Source: an uncultured Dysosmobacter sp.
GTDB lineage: Bacteria > Bacillota > Clostridia > Oscillospirales > Oscillospiraceae
Length of the DNA: 64,000 nucleotides
Direction of reading: 5' to 3'
NCBI RefSeq assembly: GCF_947631635.1
Contig: NZ_CANRMB010000001.1
Coordinates: forward strand, 271,572 to 335,571
The notes under the pieces were generated by a model, which worked only from the letters and a program-made list of their open reading frames with translations, searched no databases and was not told where the DNA came from. A program made the position numbers and the translations under genes. Shown one piece after another: positions 1 to 8,196 of the stretch (position 1 is its first letter; each line of letters opens with the position of its first letter).

Positions 1-4
1 CCAG

Positions 5-27
5 GCCCTCCGCCGGGAGGGCTTTTT
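5..27 (+). terminator. Rho-independent terminator
   Basis: A 7-bp GC stem (GCCCTCC / GGAGGGC) with a 4-nt loop is followed by five T. It probably ends a plus-strand gene lying to the left of the window. Confidence 0.7.
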
Positions 28-62
28 CAAATGCAGACATATCCAATTCTCCTATCGTTACT

Positions 63-87
63 GTCCGTCAAAAGCGGACGTTTTTTT
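63..87 (+). terminator. Possible second terminator, plus orientation
   Basis: GTCCG / CGGAC stem with a 7-nt loop and a run of seven T on the plus strand. It lies directly beyond the stop of the minus-strand gene at 87-437, so it may insulate the two convergent units. Confidence 0.5.
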
Positions 88-437
88 CAGGCCCATTCGT
101 ATTCCACGCGGCCAACAGTACCGTCTTCCAGCAGGTAGACGATCATATATTCCGGGAACCACTCCAGGCCCCGCCCGCTGCCGATCCAGTAGCAGCGGCG
201 CAGCTCGCCCTGCCATGCTTCCGTTGAGACGGGGCCAAGGAGGACGTCCAGTTCCGCTTCCTGCATCCCCATCAGCCCGTCGTACTGCCGGAGGAGGCTG
301 CCCACCAGATTGCCCCGGTTGTGCATGGCCTCCCACCGGGCGGGCGTGAAGTGGTGGCGGCAGTAAAAGACGGCGCAGAACAGGAGGGCGCCGCAGAGCA
401 GCATGGCCCGGCGGCGGTTTCGGCCCGCCGCCCTCAT
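87..437 (-). CDS. Small membrane-anchored hypothetical protein
   Basis: I do not recognise a family for this 116-residue protein. A basic N-terminus (RAAGRNRRR) is followed by one hydrophobic segment at about residues 11-25, so it is probably anchored in the membrane with the rest outside. The C-terminal half is rich in aromatic and acidic residues and ends in short beta-strand-like stretches. Its ATG overlaps the stop of the XRE gene upstream by 4 nt, so it is the last gene of the DUF2975/XRE operon and is likely translationally coupled. The operon context suggests a membrane-linked regulatory accessory, but that is inference. Confidence 0.6.
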   Translation of the reverse strand: MRAAGRNRRRAMLLCGALLFCAVFYCRHHFTPARWEAMHNRGNLVGSLLRQYDGLMGMQEAELDVLLGPVSTEAWQGELRRCYWIGSGRGLEWFPEYMIVYLLEDGTVGRVEYEWA

Positions 438-655
438 GATGGCTCCTCCTTTTCCGGCACAAATTCCAGAATGTCCCCCGGCTGGCAGTCCAGGGCAGAG
501 CAGATGGCCTCCAGCGTGGAGAACCGGACGGCCTTGGCCTTGTTGTTTTTCAAGATGGAGAGATTGGCAAGGGTGATGTCCACCTTTTCAGAGAGCTGGG
601 AGAGGGACATCTTCCGCTTTGCCATCATCACATCCAGATTGACGATAATTGCCAT
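434..655 (-). CDS. Small XRE/Cro-type HTH regulator (YozG-like)
   Basis: This 73-residue protein is essentially one helix-turn-helix domain (MAIIVNLDVM, then LSQLSEKVDI and LANLSILKNN). It belongs to the group of short XRE regulators usually encoded beside DUF2975 membrane proteins. I chose the ATG at 655 over a longer reading because a GGGGG ribosome binding site sits just upstream and because it leaves 11 bp after the DUF2975 stop. Likely a DNA-binding regulator of its own operon; the target is not visible. Confidence 0.85.
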   Translation of the reverse strand: MAIIVNLDVMMAKRKMSLSQLSEKVDITLANLSILKNNKAKAVRFSTLEAICSALDCQPGDILEFVPEKEEPS

Positions 656-666
656 TGTGCGCCCCC

Positions 667-1242
667 TTATATGATCGTGTCGTTTTCGGCCTTTACCTCC
701 GCCGCCTGGCGGAAGAGACCGGCGGCCACCAGACAGCACAGCCCCAGCATGACGAAGAGGGGAATAAACAGAGCCGTGTAGGAGAGCCAGGGATGGAGCG
801 AGGCCAGCAGCCGGCAGACGCAGATGGTCTTGACCAGGGCGGCTCCGGCGATGACGAAGCAGCCGGCGGCGGCTCAGTGCAGGCAGCGGGCATTGCGGAC
901 GGAAAAGGGCTGGCCGTCGGCCACGGAGGCCAGCAGGCGGATGCCCTGGACCAGGATCACCGCGCCGCAGACGCCGCAGACCGTCAGAAACAGGGCCAGC
1001 ACGGCGGTGCGGGGCGTCTGCCAGACGTCCCGCAGAAGGATGCGGAGCAGATTTCCCAGGCCGTCGTCAAAGTCATAGTCAAAGGTGGCGGACAGAGCGG
1101 CAAAGGTGAGTCCCTCGGGATTCCCGCTGCGGATATAGGCGAAGGCCGGAGCCAGGGGGACCACCAGAACATCCAGGCACAGCAGGAGCGCCAGCACGCC
1201 GACCAGCCAGCCGGACAGCTTTTGTACAGGAAGCGGTTTCAT
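667..1242 (-). pseudogene. DUF2975 membrane protein interrupted by in-frame TGA
   Basis: Read through one TGA (874-876), the frame gives a 191-residue four-helix DUF2975 protein ending KAENDTII. The paralogue just upstream aligns across the stop: NAVSLKRAAVAAF there, NARCLH-stop-AAAGCF here, so the TGA replaces an Arg codon (probably CGA to TGA). Sequence on both sides of the stop stays protein-like and in frame, and the correct terminal stop and operon spacing survive. This is a recent nonsense mutation or a sequencing error. If real, a protein of about 122 residues with the first helices would be made. Confidence 0.75.
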
Positions 1243-1253
1243 AGGCTCCCTCC

Positions 1254-1847
1254 TTAAATCGTCAGGTCGTTTTCCGCCTTCAGCTCCGCCGCCTGGCGGA
1301 AGAGGGCGGACATCACCAGGCAAAGCAGGCCGAACATGGCGAACAGCGGCACGAACAGGGCGTTGTAGGTGGCCAGGGGCGCGGCGGAGCGGTAGTGCCA
1401 GACGCTCCAGACCACCCGCGCCAAAGCCGCGGCGGCGATGAGGAAGGCGGCCACAGCGGCCCGCTTCAAAGAGACGGCGTTTTTCGTGGAAAACGGTTCT
1501 CCCTGGAGAATGGTCTTCAGCACCCGGCGGGCCTGCCAGAGGATGACGGCGGTGCAGATGCCTGCAAAGAGCAGAAACAGTGTCAGAACGATGCTGTAAG
1601 CATCCATCTCCGCCCATCCCCAAAGCCAGATCAGGGCGCTGCCGGCGATACCCGCCATCACGATATCGTCCTCGCCGGGGAACAGGATGCCGCCCAGATA
1701 GGCGCGGACGCCCTCCAGAAGCCCCCCCTTTCCGCTGACGAATACGGCGGTGGGGATCAGGTACAAAATAACGATGTTGCAGACCAGCGCGATGATGACC
1801 AGGATATTCAGGATTTTGGCGATTTTTTGCACAGCGGTCGAATCCAT
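1254..1847 (-). CDS. DUF2975 family membrane protein
   Basis: A 197-residue protein with four predicted membrane segments (about residues 12-32, 62-95 in two parts, 120-140, 160-185) and the conserved tail RQAAELKAENDLTI of DUF2975 proteins. The ATG at 1847 is preferred over the one 15 nt upstream because the latter's first codons contain the GGAGG ribosome binding site. It heads the operon with a second, broken DUF2975 copy and a YozG-like XRE regulator. DUF2975/HTH pairs are common in Firmicutes; their function is not established. Confidence 0.85.
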   Translation of the reverse strand: MDSTAVQKIAKILNILVIIALVCNIVILYLIPTAVFVSGKGGLLEGVRAYLGGILFPGEDDIVMAGIAGSALIWLWGWAEMDAYSIVLTLFLLFAGICTAVILWQARRVLKTILQGEPFSTKNAVSLKRAAVAAFLIAAAALARVVWSVWHYRSAAPLATYNALFVPLFAMFGLLCLVMSALFRQAAELKAENDLTI

Positions 1848-1882
1848 AAGCGGTTCCTCCATTCGGCGTTACATGCGGGTGA

Positions 1883-2065
1883 TATGGTCCATTCACTTGA
1901 AAAACCGCACGGGATTTTTCAAGCGGGCGATGCCCGCTGTGCGTAAAGCGCACAGTGATTGCCTATGAAATGCAAATCAAGGCCGCGGTCCGCGGCCTGT
2001 CACAGCGCACATGCGCTGCGACACTTGAAAAGTGGATCTGCCGCTTTTCAAGTTATTTCATTATA
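1883..2065. repeat. Dispersed ~180-bp palindromic element, copy 1
   Basis: Copy of the element also found at 13814, 42117 and 57824, here in the opposite orientation. It starts TATGGTCC...ACTTGAAA and ends with the reverse complement of TATAATG...ACTTGAAA, and holds the palindromes GCGGGC-GCCCGC, CTGTGCG-CGCACAG, GGCCGCGG-CCGCGGCC and the TGTCACAGCGCA half-stem. It reaches 3-5 bp into the end of the 2061-2240 gene, whose TAA stop comes from the element terminus. Confidence 0.85.
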
Positions 2066-2240
2066 AACTCCTGATTATAAACTCCATCAGCACGGCATAC
2101 CCTGCCAGGAAAAGCAGAAATATGGCGGCGGAAGCCAGCAGGCGGCCTTTGCGCCTTTGGCGGACGCCCTGGACCAGCAGGACGGCCGCGAGAAGCAACA
2201 GCAGCAGGGAGATGGGGGTCCAGTAGGCGGTGAGTCCCAT
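2061..2240 (-). CDS. Small two-helix membrane protein
   Basis: A 59-residue protein made of two hydrophobic segments (about residues 8-25 and 36-55) separated by a basic loop (RQRRKGR). No family recognised. The start at 2240 is supported by AAGGAGG eight bases upstream. Its last codons and stop fall in the terminal inverted repeat of the neighbouring dispersed element, so its C-terminus may have been reset by the insertion. Confidence 0.6.
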   Translation of the reverse strand: MGLTAYWTPISLLLLLLAAVLLVQGVRQRRKGRLLASAAIFLLFLAGYAVLMEFIIRSL

Positions 2241-2374
2241 GGCAATGCCTCCTTTTTCTGGTATCCTACCACATAGATTATTGAATGTCAATTATTTTTT
2301 ATCGTTTTTCAATAAAAACGTGGGGGACAGAAGGATGAGACTGCAAGGCGGGTCCGGATAGGCGTGTCTAACGG

Positions 2375-2419
2375 AAAAAACAGCAAGGCGGACGGCCTTT
2401 CGGACCGTCCGCCTTGCTG
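2375..2419 (-). terminator. Long hairpin with U-tract, minus orientation, in a divergent intergenic region
   Basis: A 15-bp perfect stem (CAGCAAGGCGGACGG and its complement) with a 9-nt loop is followed on the minus strand by six T. It lies upstream of the 59-residue gene and upstream of the divergent marR promoter, so it would end minus-strand transcripts arising within the marR leader. Confidence 0.6.
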
Positions 2420-2607
2420 TATGATATAGAGAAAGGAGAGGGAAAATGGTGTGTGTCAATCAAGCTTCCCGCTTGATGGTTTTATCATAGCGGGTGGAAA
2501 AACGAAAGTCAACGGCTGAAAGGGAACCTTCACAATTTGTTTACAACCAGCCGGGTTTCGACATTTTTTGTTCACAAATCGTTCAAAAAATATTAGCATT
2601 TTACATA

Positions 2608-2636
2608 TTGACGGCATAGGAGAACTGTGTTAGTAT
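2608..2636 (+). promoter_or_regulatory. Promoter of the marR-ABC exporter operon
   Basis: TTGACG, 17-bp spacer, TAGTAT. The -10 overlaps TTAGTATTTAGTACACTAA, and TTAGCCTGCTAA follows at 2651-2662; these TTAG/CTAA dyads are candidate operators for the MarR protein. Confidence 0.65.
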
Positions 2637-2688
2637 TTAGTACACTAATTTTTAGCCTGCTAAATATTAAATGGAAAGGAGGCGGCGT

Positions 2689-3126
2689 ATGGAATATCCC
2701 AAGGCCCTGGGTCCGATGCTGGGCTGCTGCGCGCGTCTGGCAAGGGAACGGATGGACGCAAGGCTGTCCGGCTGTGACGTGACCCCCGCACAGACACACG
2801 CCCTGCTGTACCTCCACCGCCACGGAGGGCAGGCGCCCCAATGCGAGGTAACGGCGTTTTGGAAGGTGAAGCCCTCCACAGCCAACGGGATTTTGGACCG
2901 GATGGAGGAAAAGGGGCTGGTCCGGCGCACGGTCAGCGGCAGCGACGCCCGGAAGCGCCTCATCACGCTGACGGAGAAGGGGAAGGAACAGCAGGCGCTG
3001 TTCCAGGAGCGGCTTCTGGACACGGAGCGGGCACTTCTCCGGGGCTTTACCCCAGAGGAGGAACAGACGCTGCGGGGACTGCTGGACAGGATCATGCGCA
3101 ATTTAGAGGAGGACCGGAACCTATGA
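2689..3126 (+). CDS. MarR-family transcriptional regulator
   Basis: A 145-residue winged-helix protein with the MarR plan: helix 1, helix 2 (VTPAQTHALLYLHRHGG), recognition helix near STANGILDRMEEKGLV and the wing DARKRLITLTEKG, then a dimerisation helix. The ATG at 2689 has GGAAAGGAGG six bases upstream, better than the upstream ATG. Its stop overlaps the start of the ABC gene (ATGA). It most likely represses the exporter operon and itself through the TTAG dyads in the promoter, with release by a substrate of the exporter; the ligand is unknown. Confidence 0.9.
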   Translation: MEYPKALGPMLGCCARLARERMDARLSGCDVTPAQTHALLYLHRHGGQAPQCEVTAFWKVKPSTANGILDRMEEKGLVRRTVSGSDARKRLITLTEKGKEQQALFQERLLDTERALLRGFTPEEEQTLRGLLDRIMRNLEEDRNL

Positions 3127-4886
3127 TCAGAAAACTGTGGCCCTACGCAAGGCCTTACACCAAATGGATCGCTGCCGGTGTGGCGTGCAGCGCGGCGGAG
3201 GCCGTCTTTGAACTGCTGATCCCACTGGTCATGAGCGATATCGTGGATATCGGCATCGCCAGCGGGGACAGGAACTTTATCATGCAGAAGGGCGGCCTGA
3301 TGGTCGCCATGGCCATGGTATCCCTGGCGTTCGGCCTGGGAGCGGCGGTGTGTTCGTCCGTGGCCGGACAGGGCTTTGGCTCCAATCTGCGGCGGGCGGA
3401 GTATGACCATATCCAGGAGTATGCCTTCTCCAACATCGAGAAGTTCTCCACCGCCTCCCTGGTGACCCGCCTGACCAGCGACGCGCAGGCCATGCAGATG
3501 TCCCTGATGATGGGGATGCGGCTGCTGGTGCGCGCTCCGGTGATGCTGGTCTCGGCGCTGTTCCTCTCCATCCGCATCAGCTTCCAGCTGAGCAATGTGT
3601 TCCTGGTGGCGCTGCCCCTGCTGCTGATCGTGGTGGCGGGGATCTTGAAAAGGGTCGGGCCCATGTTCCGCTCCCTCCAGGAGAAGACCGACGCGCTGAA
3701 CCTGGTGGTGCAGGAGAACCTGACCGGCATCCGGGTGGTGAAGTCCTTTGTCCGGGAGCCGTATGAGGAGGAGAAATTCGCCCAGCGGAACCAGGACCTG
3801 AAGGGAACCTCGGAAAAAGCCTTCGGCACGGTGGTGGTCAACATGCCCATCATGATGCTGATCATCTACGGCACCATCATCGCCGTCATGTGGTTCGGCG
3901 GCAAAATGGTCTATGCCGGAACGCTGGAGACCGGCAAGCTCATCACCTTCTTCACCTATATCACCCAGATCCTGACCTCCCTGATGATGGTGTCCATGGT
4001 GTTCATGATGCTGACCCGCTCCGTGGCCTGCGCCAAGCGCATCGTGGAGGTGCTGGAGGAGCGGCCCGCCATCACCGACGATGAGGCGGAGACGGATACG
4101 GACGCCGATGGCTGCGAGACGCCCGCCGCCGTGGCGGACGGCAGCATCGACTTCGACCAGGTGTCCTTCAAGTATAACGCCGACAGTCCGGAATGGATCC
4201 TGCGGGATATCGACCTCCACATCCGATCTGGGCAGACCGTGGGCATTCTGGGGGGCACCGGCAGCGCCAAGACCACCCTGGTGTCCCTGATCCCCCGGCT
4301 GTACGAGGCCACGGAGGGCACCGTCTCCGTGGGCGGCAGGCCGGTGAAGGCATACACCATGGAGCACCTGCGGGACGCGGTGGGCATGGTGCTGCAAAAG
4401 AACACACTGTTCTCCGGCACCATCCGGGAGAATCTGCTCTGGGGCGACCCCAACGCCACGGAGGAGGCGCTGTGGGCGGCCTGCCGGGCGGCCTGCGCCG
4501 ACGAGTTTTTGGAGCGGATGCCGGACGGCCTGGACACGGATCTGGGCCAGGGCGGCGTCAACGTGTCCGGCGGGCAGAAACAGCGCCTCTGCATCGCCCG
4601 GGCGATCTTAAAACGCCCCAAGGTCCTGATCCTGGACGACTCCACCAGCGCCGTGGACACCGCCACGGACGCCAAGATCCGCAAGGTGTTCGCCCAGGAG
4701 CTGAAGGACACCACGAAGATCATCATCGCCCAGCGGGTGGCCTCCGTCTGTGAGGCGGACCTGATCCTGGTGATGGACGGGGGCCGCATCGTGGCCCAGG
4801 GGACCCATGAGACCTTGATGGAGACCTGCGGGATCTACCGCGAGGTCTACCAGTCCCAGCAGGAAGGAGTGAGCATCGGTGGCTGA
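3123..4886 (+). CDS. ABC exporter half-transporter with degenerate ATP site (YheI/BmrC type)
   Basis: A 587-residue half-exporter: six membrane helices (residues 1-310), then a nucleotide-binding domain. Walker A is GGTGSAKT (377-384), the signature VSGGQ (481-485) is intact, but Walker B is LILDDS, with Asp506 in place of the catalytic Glu, and the H-loop reads IAQR with Gln537 in place of His. This is the pattern of the non-hydrolysing subunit of heterodimeric exporters such as TM287/288 and YheI/YheH. It overlaps marR by 4 nt and its partner gene by 8 nt. Likely exports drugs or amphiphiles; substrate inferred only. Confidence 0.93.
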   Translation: MIRKLWPYARPYTKWIAAGVACSAAEAVFELLIPLVMSDIVDIGIASGDRNFIMQKGGLMVAMAMVSLAFGLGAAVCSSVAGQGFGSNLRRAEYDHIQEYAFSNIEKFSTASLVTRLTSDAQAMQMSLMMGMRLLVRAPVMLVSALFLSIRISFQLSNVFLVALPLLLIVVAGILKRVGPMFRSLQEKTDALNLVVQENLTGIRVVKSFVREPYEEEKFAQRNQDLKGTSEKAFGTVVVNMPIMMLIIYGTIIAVMWFGGKMVYAGTLETGKLITFFTYITQILTSLMMVSMVFMMLTRSVACAKRIVEVLEERPAITDDEAETDTDADGCETPAAVADGSIDFDQVSFKYNADSPEWILRDIDLHIRSGQTVGILGGTGSAKTTLVSLIPRLYEATEGTVSVGGRPVKAYTMEHLRDAVGMVLQKNTLFSGTIRENLLWGDPNATEEALWAACRAACADEFLERMPDGLDTDLGQGGVNVSGGQKQRLCIARAILKRPKVLILDDSTSAVDTATDAKIRKVFAQELKDTTKIIIAQRVASVCEADLILVMDGGRIVAQGTHETLMETCGIYREVYQSQQEGVSIGG

Positions 4887-6765
4887 ACAGAACACAACTC
4901 CCCGGGGCCGCGGCCCCGGTCACGGCCCGAAGGGCGGCTTCCGCAAGCCGAAGAATATGCGGAGCACCTTGCGCAAGCTGATGCGGTATCTGGGACGGTA
5001 CAAGGCGCACCTGGTGCTGGTGGCGTGCCTGTTGGTCATCAGCTCCGCCTGCACCGTGGGCGGTTCCTACCTCATCAAGCCGCTGATCAACGACTATATC
5101 CTGCCCGGTGATTTTGCCGGCCTCGCCCGGATGCTGGGCATGATGGCGCTGGTCTATATCACCGGCGCGGCCTGCTCCTTTGGCTACGCCCGCATCATGG
5201 TCCACGTGTCCCAGAACACCGTGGCGAAGATCCGCACGGATCTGTTCGGCCACATGCAGTCCATGCCGCTGCAATACTTTGACACCCACACCCACGGCGA
5301 GCTGATGAGCCACTACACCAACGACATCGAGACCGTTTCCGAGGCGCTGAACAACAGCTTTGGCAACCTGATCTCCTGTTCCCTGAATTTCACGGGAACG
5401 GTCATCATGATGCTTGTTCTCAGCCCGGTGCTCAGTCTCATCACCTTTGCCATGATCGGCGTGATGCTGCTGGTGGTCAAGACCATCGGCAGCCGCAGCC
5501 GCCGGTATTTCGCGGCCCAGCAGCAGGCCGTGGGCCAGGTCAACGGCTATATCGAGGAGATGATCGAGGGGCAGAAGGTCATCAAGGTCTTTAACCACGA
5601 GCAGGCGGCCAAGGAGGGCTTTTACCAGAGAAATGAGGTCTACCGGCAGGCGGGGACCCGCGCCCAGATCTTCTCCGGCATGATGATGCCCGCCATGGGC
5701 AACCTCAACTATATCAACTACGCCATCACCTGCTGCGTGGGCGGCCTGCTGGCCATCCGCAGCGGCGACCTGGGCGGTCTGGCGGCGTTTTTGCAGTACA
5801 CCCGGCAGGTGAGCCAGCCCATCACCCAGATCTCCCAGCAGGTGAACACCATCCTCTCCGCCGTGGCCGGCGCGGAGCGGGTGTTCGAGGCCATGGAGGC
5901 CCAGCCGGAGGTGAATGCGGGCAAGGTCCAGCTGGTCCGGGTCACCGAGGACCGGGCGGGCAGACTGGCGGAGGCCGACTTCGACACCGGCGCCTGGGCC
6001 TGGAAGCGCCCGGACGGCACGCTGACGCCCCTGCGGGGCGACGTGCGGTTCGATCATGTGGTATTTGGCTACGACCCCCGCAAGATCATCCTCCACGACA
6101 TCTCCCTGTTTGCCAAGCCGGGGCAGAAGATCGCCTTTGTGGGCTCCACCGGCGCTGGAAAGACCACCATCACCAGTCTCATCAACCGCTTTTACGAGAT
6201 CCAGAGCGGTACCATCACCTATGACGGCATCGACGTGCGGGACATCGGAAAGGACTCCCTGCGCCGGTCTCTGGGCGTGGTACTGCAGGACACCCACCTG
6301 TTTACCGGCACCGTGGCGGACAACATCCGGTACGGGCGGCTGGACGCCACCGACGAGGAGGTGGAGGCCGCCGCCAAGCTGGCGGGAGCGGACAGCTTTA
6401 TCCGCCACCTGCCCAAGGGCTATGATACGGTGCTCTCCGGAGACGGCGGCAACCTGAGCCAGGGCGAGCGGCAGCTTTTGAACATCGCCCGGGCGGCCTG
6501 CGCCAATCCGCCGGTGCTGATCCTGGACGAGGCCACCAGCTCCATCGACACCCGCACAGAGAAGATCATTGAGCGGGGCATGGACCGCCTGATGGCGGGC
6601 CGGACGGTGTTCGTCATCGCCCACCGGCTGAGCACCGTCCGCAACGCCAAGGCCATCATGGTTTTGGAGCAGGGCGAGATCATCGAGCGGGGCGACCACG
6701 ACGATCTGATCCAGCAGCACGGCCGGTATTATCAGCTGTATACAGGACAATTGGAGCTGGATTGA
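4879..6765 (+). CDS. ABC exporter half-transporter, catalytic subunit (YheH/BmrD type)
   Basis: A 628-residue partner of the preceding gene, starting at GTG with AAGGAGTGAGC upstream. A Gly/Arg-rich N-terminal tail precedes six membrane helices. The ATPase domain has Walker A GSTGAGKT (422-429), Walker B LILDEA with Glu551, and H-loop His582, all canonical, but a non-canonical signature LSQGE (526-530). That signature would pair with the degenerate Walker motifs of the partner, exactly as expected for an asymmetric heterodimer. The loop at about residues 345-385 is longer than usual between membrane and ATPase domains. Confidence 0.93.
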   Translation: MAEQNTTPRGRGPGHGPKGGFRKPKNMRSTLRKLMRYLGRYKAHLVLVACLLVISSACTVGGSYLIKPLINDYILPGDFAGLARMLGMMALVYITGAACSFGYARIMVHVSQNTVAKIRTDLFGHMQSMPLQYFDTHTHGELMSHYTNDIETVSEALNNSFGNLISCSLNFTGTVIMMLVLSPVLSLITFAMIGVMLLVVKTIGSRSRRYFAAQQQAVGQVNGYIEEMIEGQKVIKVFNHEQAAKEGFYQRNEVYRQAGTRAQIFSGMMMPAMGNLNYINYAITCCVGGLLAIRSGDLGGLAAFLQYTRQVSQPITQISQQVNTILSAVAGAERVFEAMEAQPEVNAGKVQLVRVTEDRAGRLAEADFDTGAWAWKRPDGTLTPLRGDVRFDHVVFGYDPRKIILHDISLFAKPGQKIAFVGSTGAGKTTITSLINRFYEIQSGTITYDGIDVRDIGKDSLRRSLGVVLQDTHLFTGTVADNIRYGRLDATDEEVEAAAKLAGADSFIRHLPKGYDTVLSGDGGNLSQGERQLLNIARAACANPPVLILDEATSSIDTRTEKIIERGMDRLMAGRTVFVIAHRLSTVRNAKAIMVLEQGEIIERGDHDDLIQQHGRYYQLYTGQLELD

Positions 6766-6773
6766 AACCAGAA

Positions 6774-6805
6774 GCGCCCGGACGAAAGTCCGGGCGCTTT
6801 GTTTT
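6774..6805 (+). terminator. Terminator of the exporter operon
   Basis: GCGCCCGGAC / GTCCGGGCGC stem with GAAA tetraloop followed by TTTGTTTT. The gene on the right converges on it. Confidence 0.85.
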
Positions 6806-6809
6806 GCGG

Positions 6810-8039
6810 TCAGTCAAGCTGCCATCCGTCAGCGGAAGAGATCACATAGGTATCGCCTAGGACGAGCCGGGTGCCTGCCTCATCCAGGGTGTAGGTGTCG
6901 CCTGTTTCCACAAAGACCCTGCCGTACTGGTCGGTGACGACGGCGGCTAAACAGAGCTCGTCGCCCGCCGTCAGGGGGACGGTCAAGTCCGGGAGGCGGA
7001 AAAAGTTATAGTCGTGGGGGGAAAAGCCCCGAAAACTGCTTGGCACCGCGCAGGGCTCCGCCCAGGCCACCAGCTTTCGGTTTTTAAACAGGCCGGCCCG
7101 GATTTGGACTGGGACGGAATGATATGACCGGGTGGTATACAGGTAGCGGCCCACCGACGCTTCCTCCAGGACCAGTGTGCTGTCTTCGGGAAGCGCGCCC
7201 CACATAAAGTTCGTTTGAAGCTTCACCTGGGGGATGGAATCACTGTACAGGCCGGAATAGGTATCCAGCAGCTGCATTTCCCGGCTGCCGCCGGTCTCAA
7301 ATACGATGTAGAGGCGGATGTCATCCGTCAGCGCCGCCGTGACCTCGCCGGTGAAGGTCTGCCCCTGGGGCGCATAGGGGCCAAAGCTCACAGACCCCTC
7401 CTCGTTCTGTACCTCCAGCCAGGCCGTCATGTCCTCCGAGAAGGTCTTTGAGATGGCCCGGAAGGAGAAGGTGACCGTGTTTTGGACGTAGTCCGTGGCA
7501 ATGATCTCCGTGCTGTGATCCGCCGTCAGGCCGTTCTGGGACATCAGGATCTCCTCCACCTGGGCGGAGATGCCGCCGATCTGCCGATTGACGGAATCAG
7601 TGACGCTGTACACGGCGGCCTGCAGGCTGGCATATTGTCCATCCACCCGGTCCAGACGTTCGAACAGGCTCCAAAGCACAAAGACCAGGCACACGGCGGC
7701 TGTGGCCATGGCGGTTTTGAAGAGCAGGCGGCGCTTTTGGGACATGGGTTTGGGCTGGGCCGTCAGATAGCGGCCCACGATCTCCTCCACCATTTGAAGC
7801 TGGGCCTCCGTCAGTTCGCTGTTCGGCGGGGCGGAGGGCGCGTCCTCCAGCCCCAGCAGCCACCCCACGGATACACCGAACAGCTTCGACAGGGCCACCA
7901 GCTTGTCGATCTCCGGCAGGGCGGTGCCGGACTCCCATTTGTAGATGGACTGGCGGGAGACGCCCAGCCGGTCCCCAAGGCCCTCCTGGGAGAGTCCCAG
8001 CTCCTTTCGCTTTTGGGCAATGCGCTGGCCGATGGTCAT
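6810..8039 (-). CDS. Membrane-anchored XRE-family regulator with large extracytoplasmic domain
   Basis: 409 residues. Residues 5-60 form a classic HTH (LSQEGLGDRLGVSRQSIYKWESG). A single membrane helix lies near residues 105-123 (LFKTAMATAAVCLVFVLWSL), followed by a roughly 280-residue domain outside the membrane with no family I recognise and a beta-rich look. Cytoplasmic DNA binding linked to an external domain suggests a one-component sensor. A GGAGGCTGATCCT site precedes the ATG. It converges on the exporter operon and may or may not regulate it. Confidence 0.85.
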   Translation of the reverse strand: MTIGQRIAQKRKELGLSQEGLGDRLGVSRQSIYKWESGTALPEIDKLVALSKLFGVSVGWLLGLEDAPSAPPNSELTEAQLQMVEEIVGRYLTAQPKPMSQKRRLLFKTAMATAAVCLVFVLWSLFERLDRVDGQYASLQAAVYSVTDSVNRQIGGISAQVEEILMSQNGLTADHSTEIIATDYVQNTVTFSFRAISKTFSEDMTAWLEVQNEEGSVSFGPYAPQGQTFTGEVTAALTDDIRLYIVFETGGSREMQLLDTYSGLYSDSIPQVKLQTNFMWGALPEDSTLVLEEASVGRYLYTTRSYHSVPVQIRAGLFKNRKLVAWAEPCAVPSSFRGFSPHDYNFFRLPDLTVPLTAGDELCLAAVVTDQYGRVFVETGDTYTLDEAGTRLVLGDTYVISSADGWQLD

Positions 8040-8158
8040 AGGATCAGCCTCCTTTTACGGACAGTATAGCGGAAACGGGGGAGAATTTCCACCAACCGGG
8101 GGCTTTCTTTTCGTCAACCGGCGGTTAGCAGGCGGAGGAAAGCCTTGCAGATACAGAA

Positions 8159-8192
8159 AGCATCAGGCATGCCGTCTCCGGCACGCCTGATG
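8159..8192 (-). terminator. Terminator hairpin after ftsH
   Basis: GCATCAGGC / GCCTGATGC stem just beyond the ftsH stop; T-rich on both sides, so it may act in both directions. Confidence 0.55.
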
Positions 8193-8196
8193 CTTT

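Noticed and set aside
4723..6750. Very long open frames antisense to the ABC exporter, EF-G-like, ftsH and argS genes
   Set aside because: They are His/Gly/Arg/Val-rich translations typical of the complementary strand of GC-rich genes, without ribosome sites or domain motifs.
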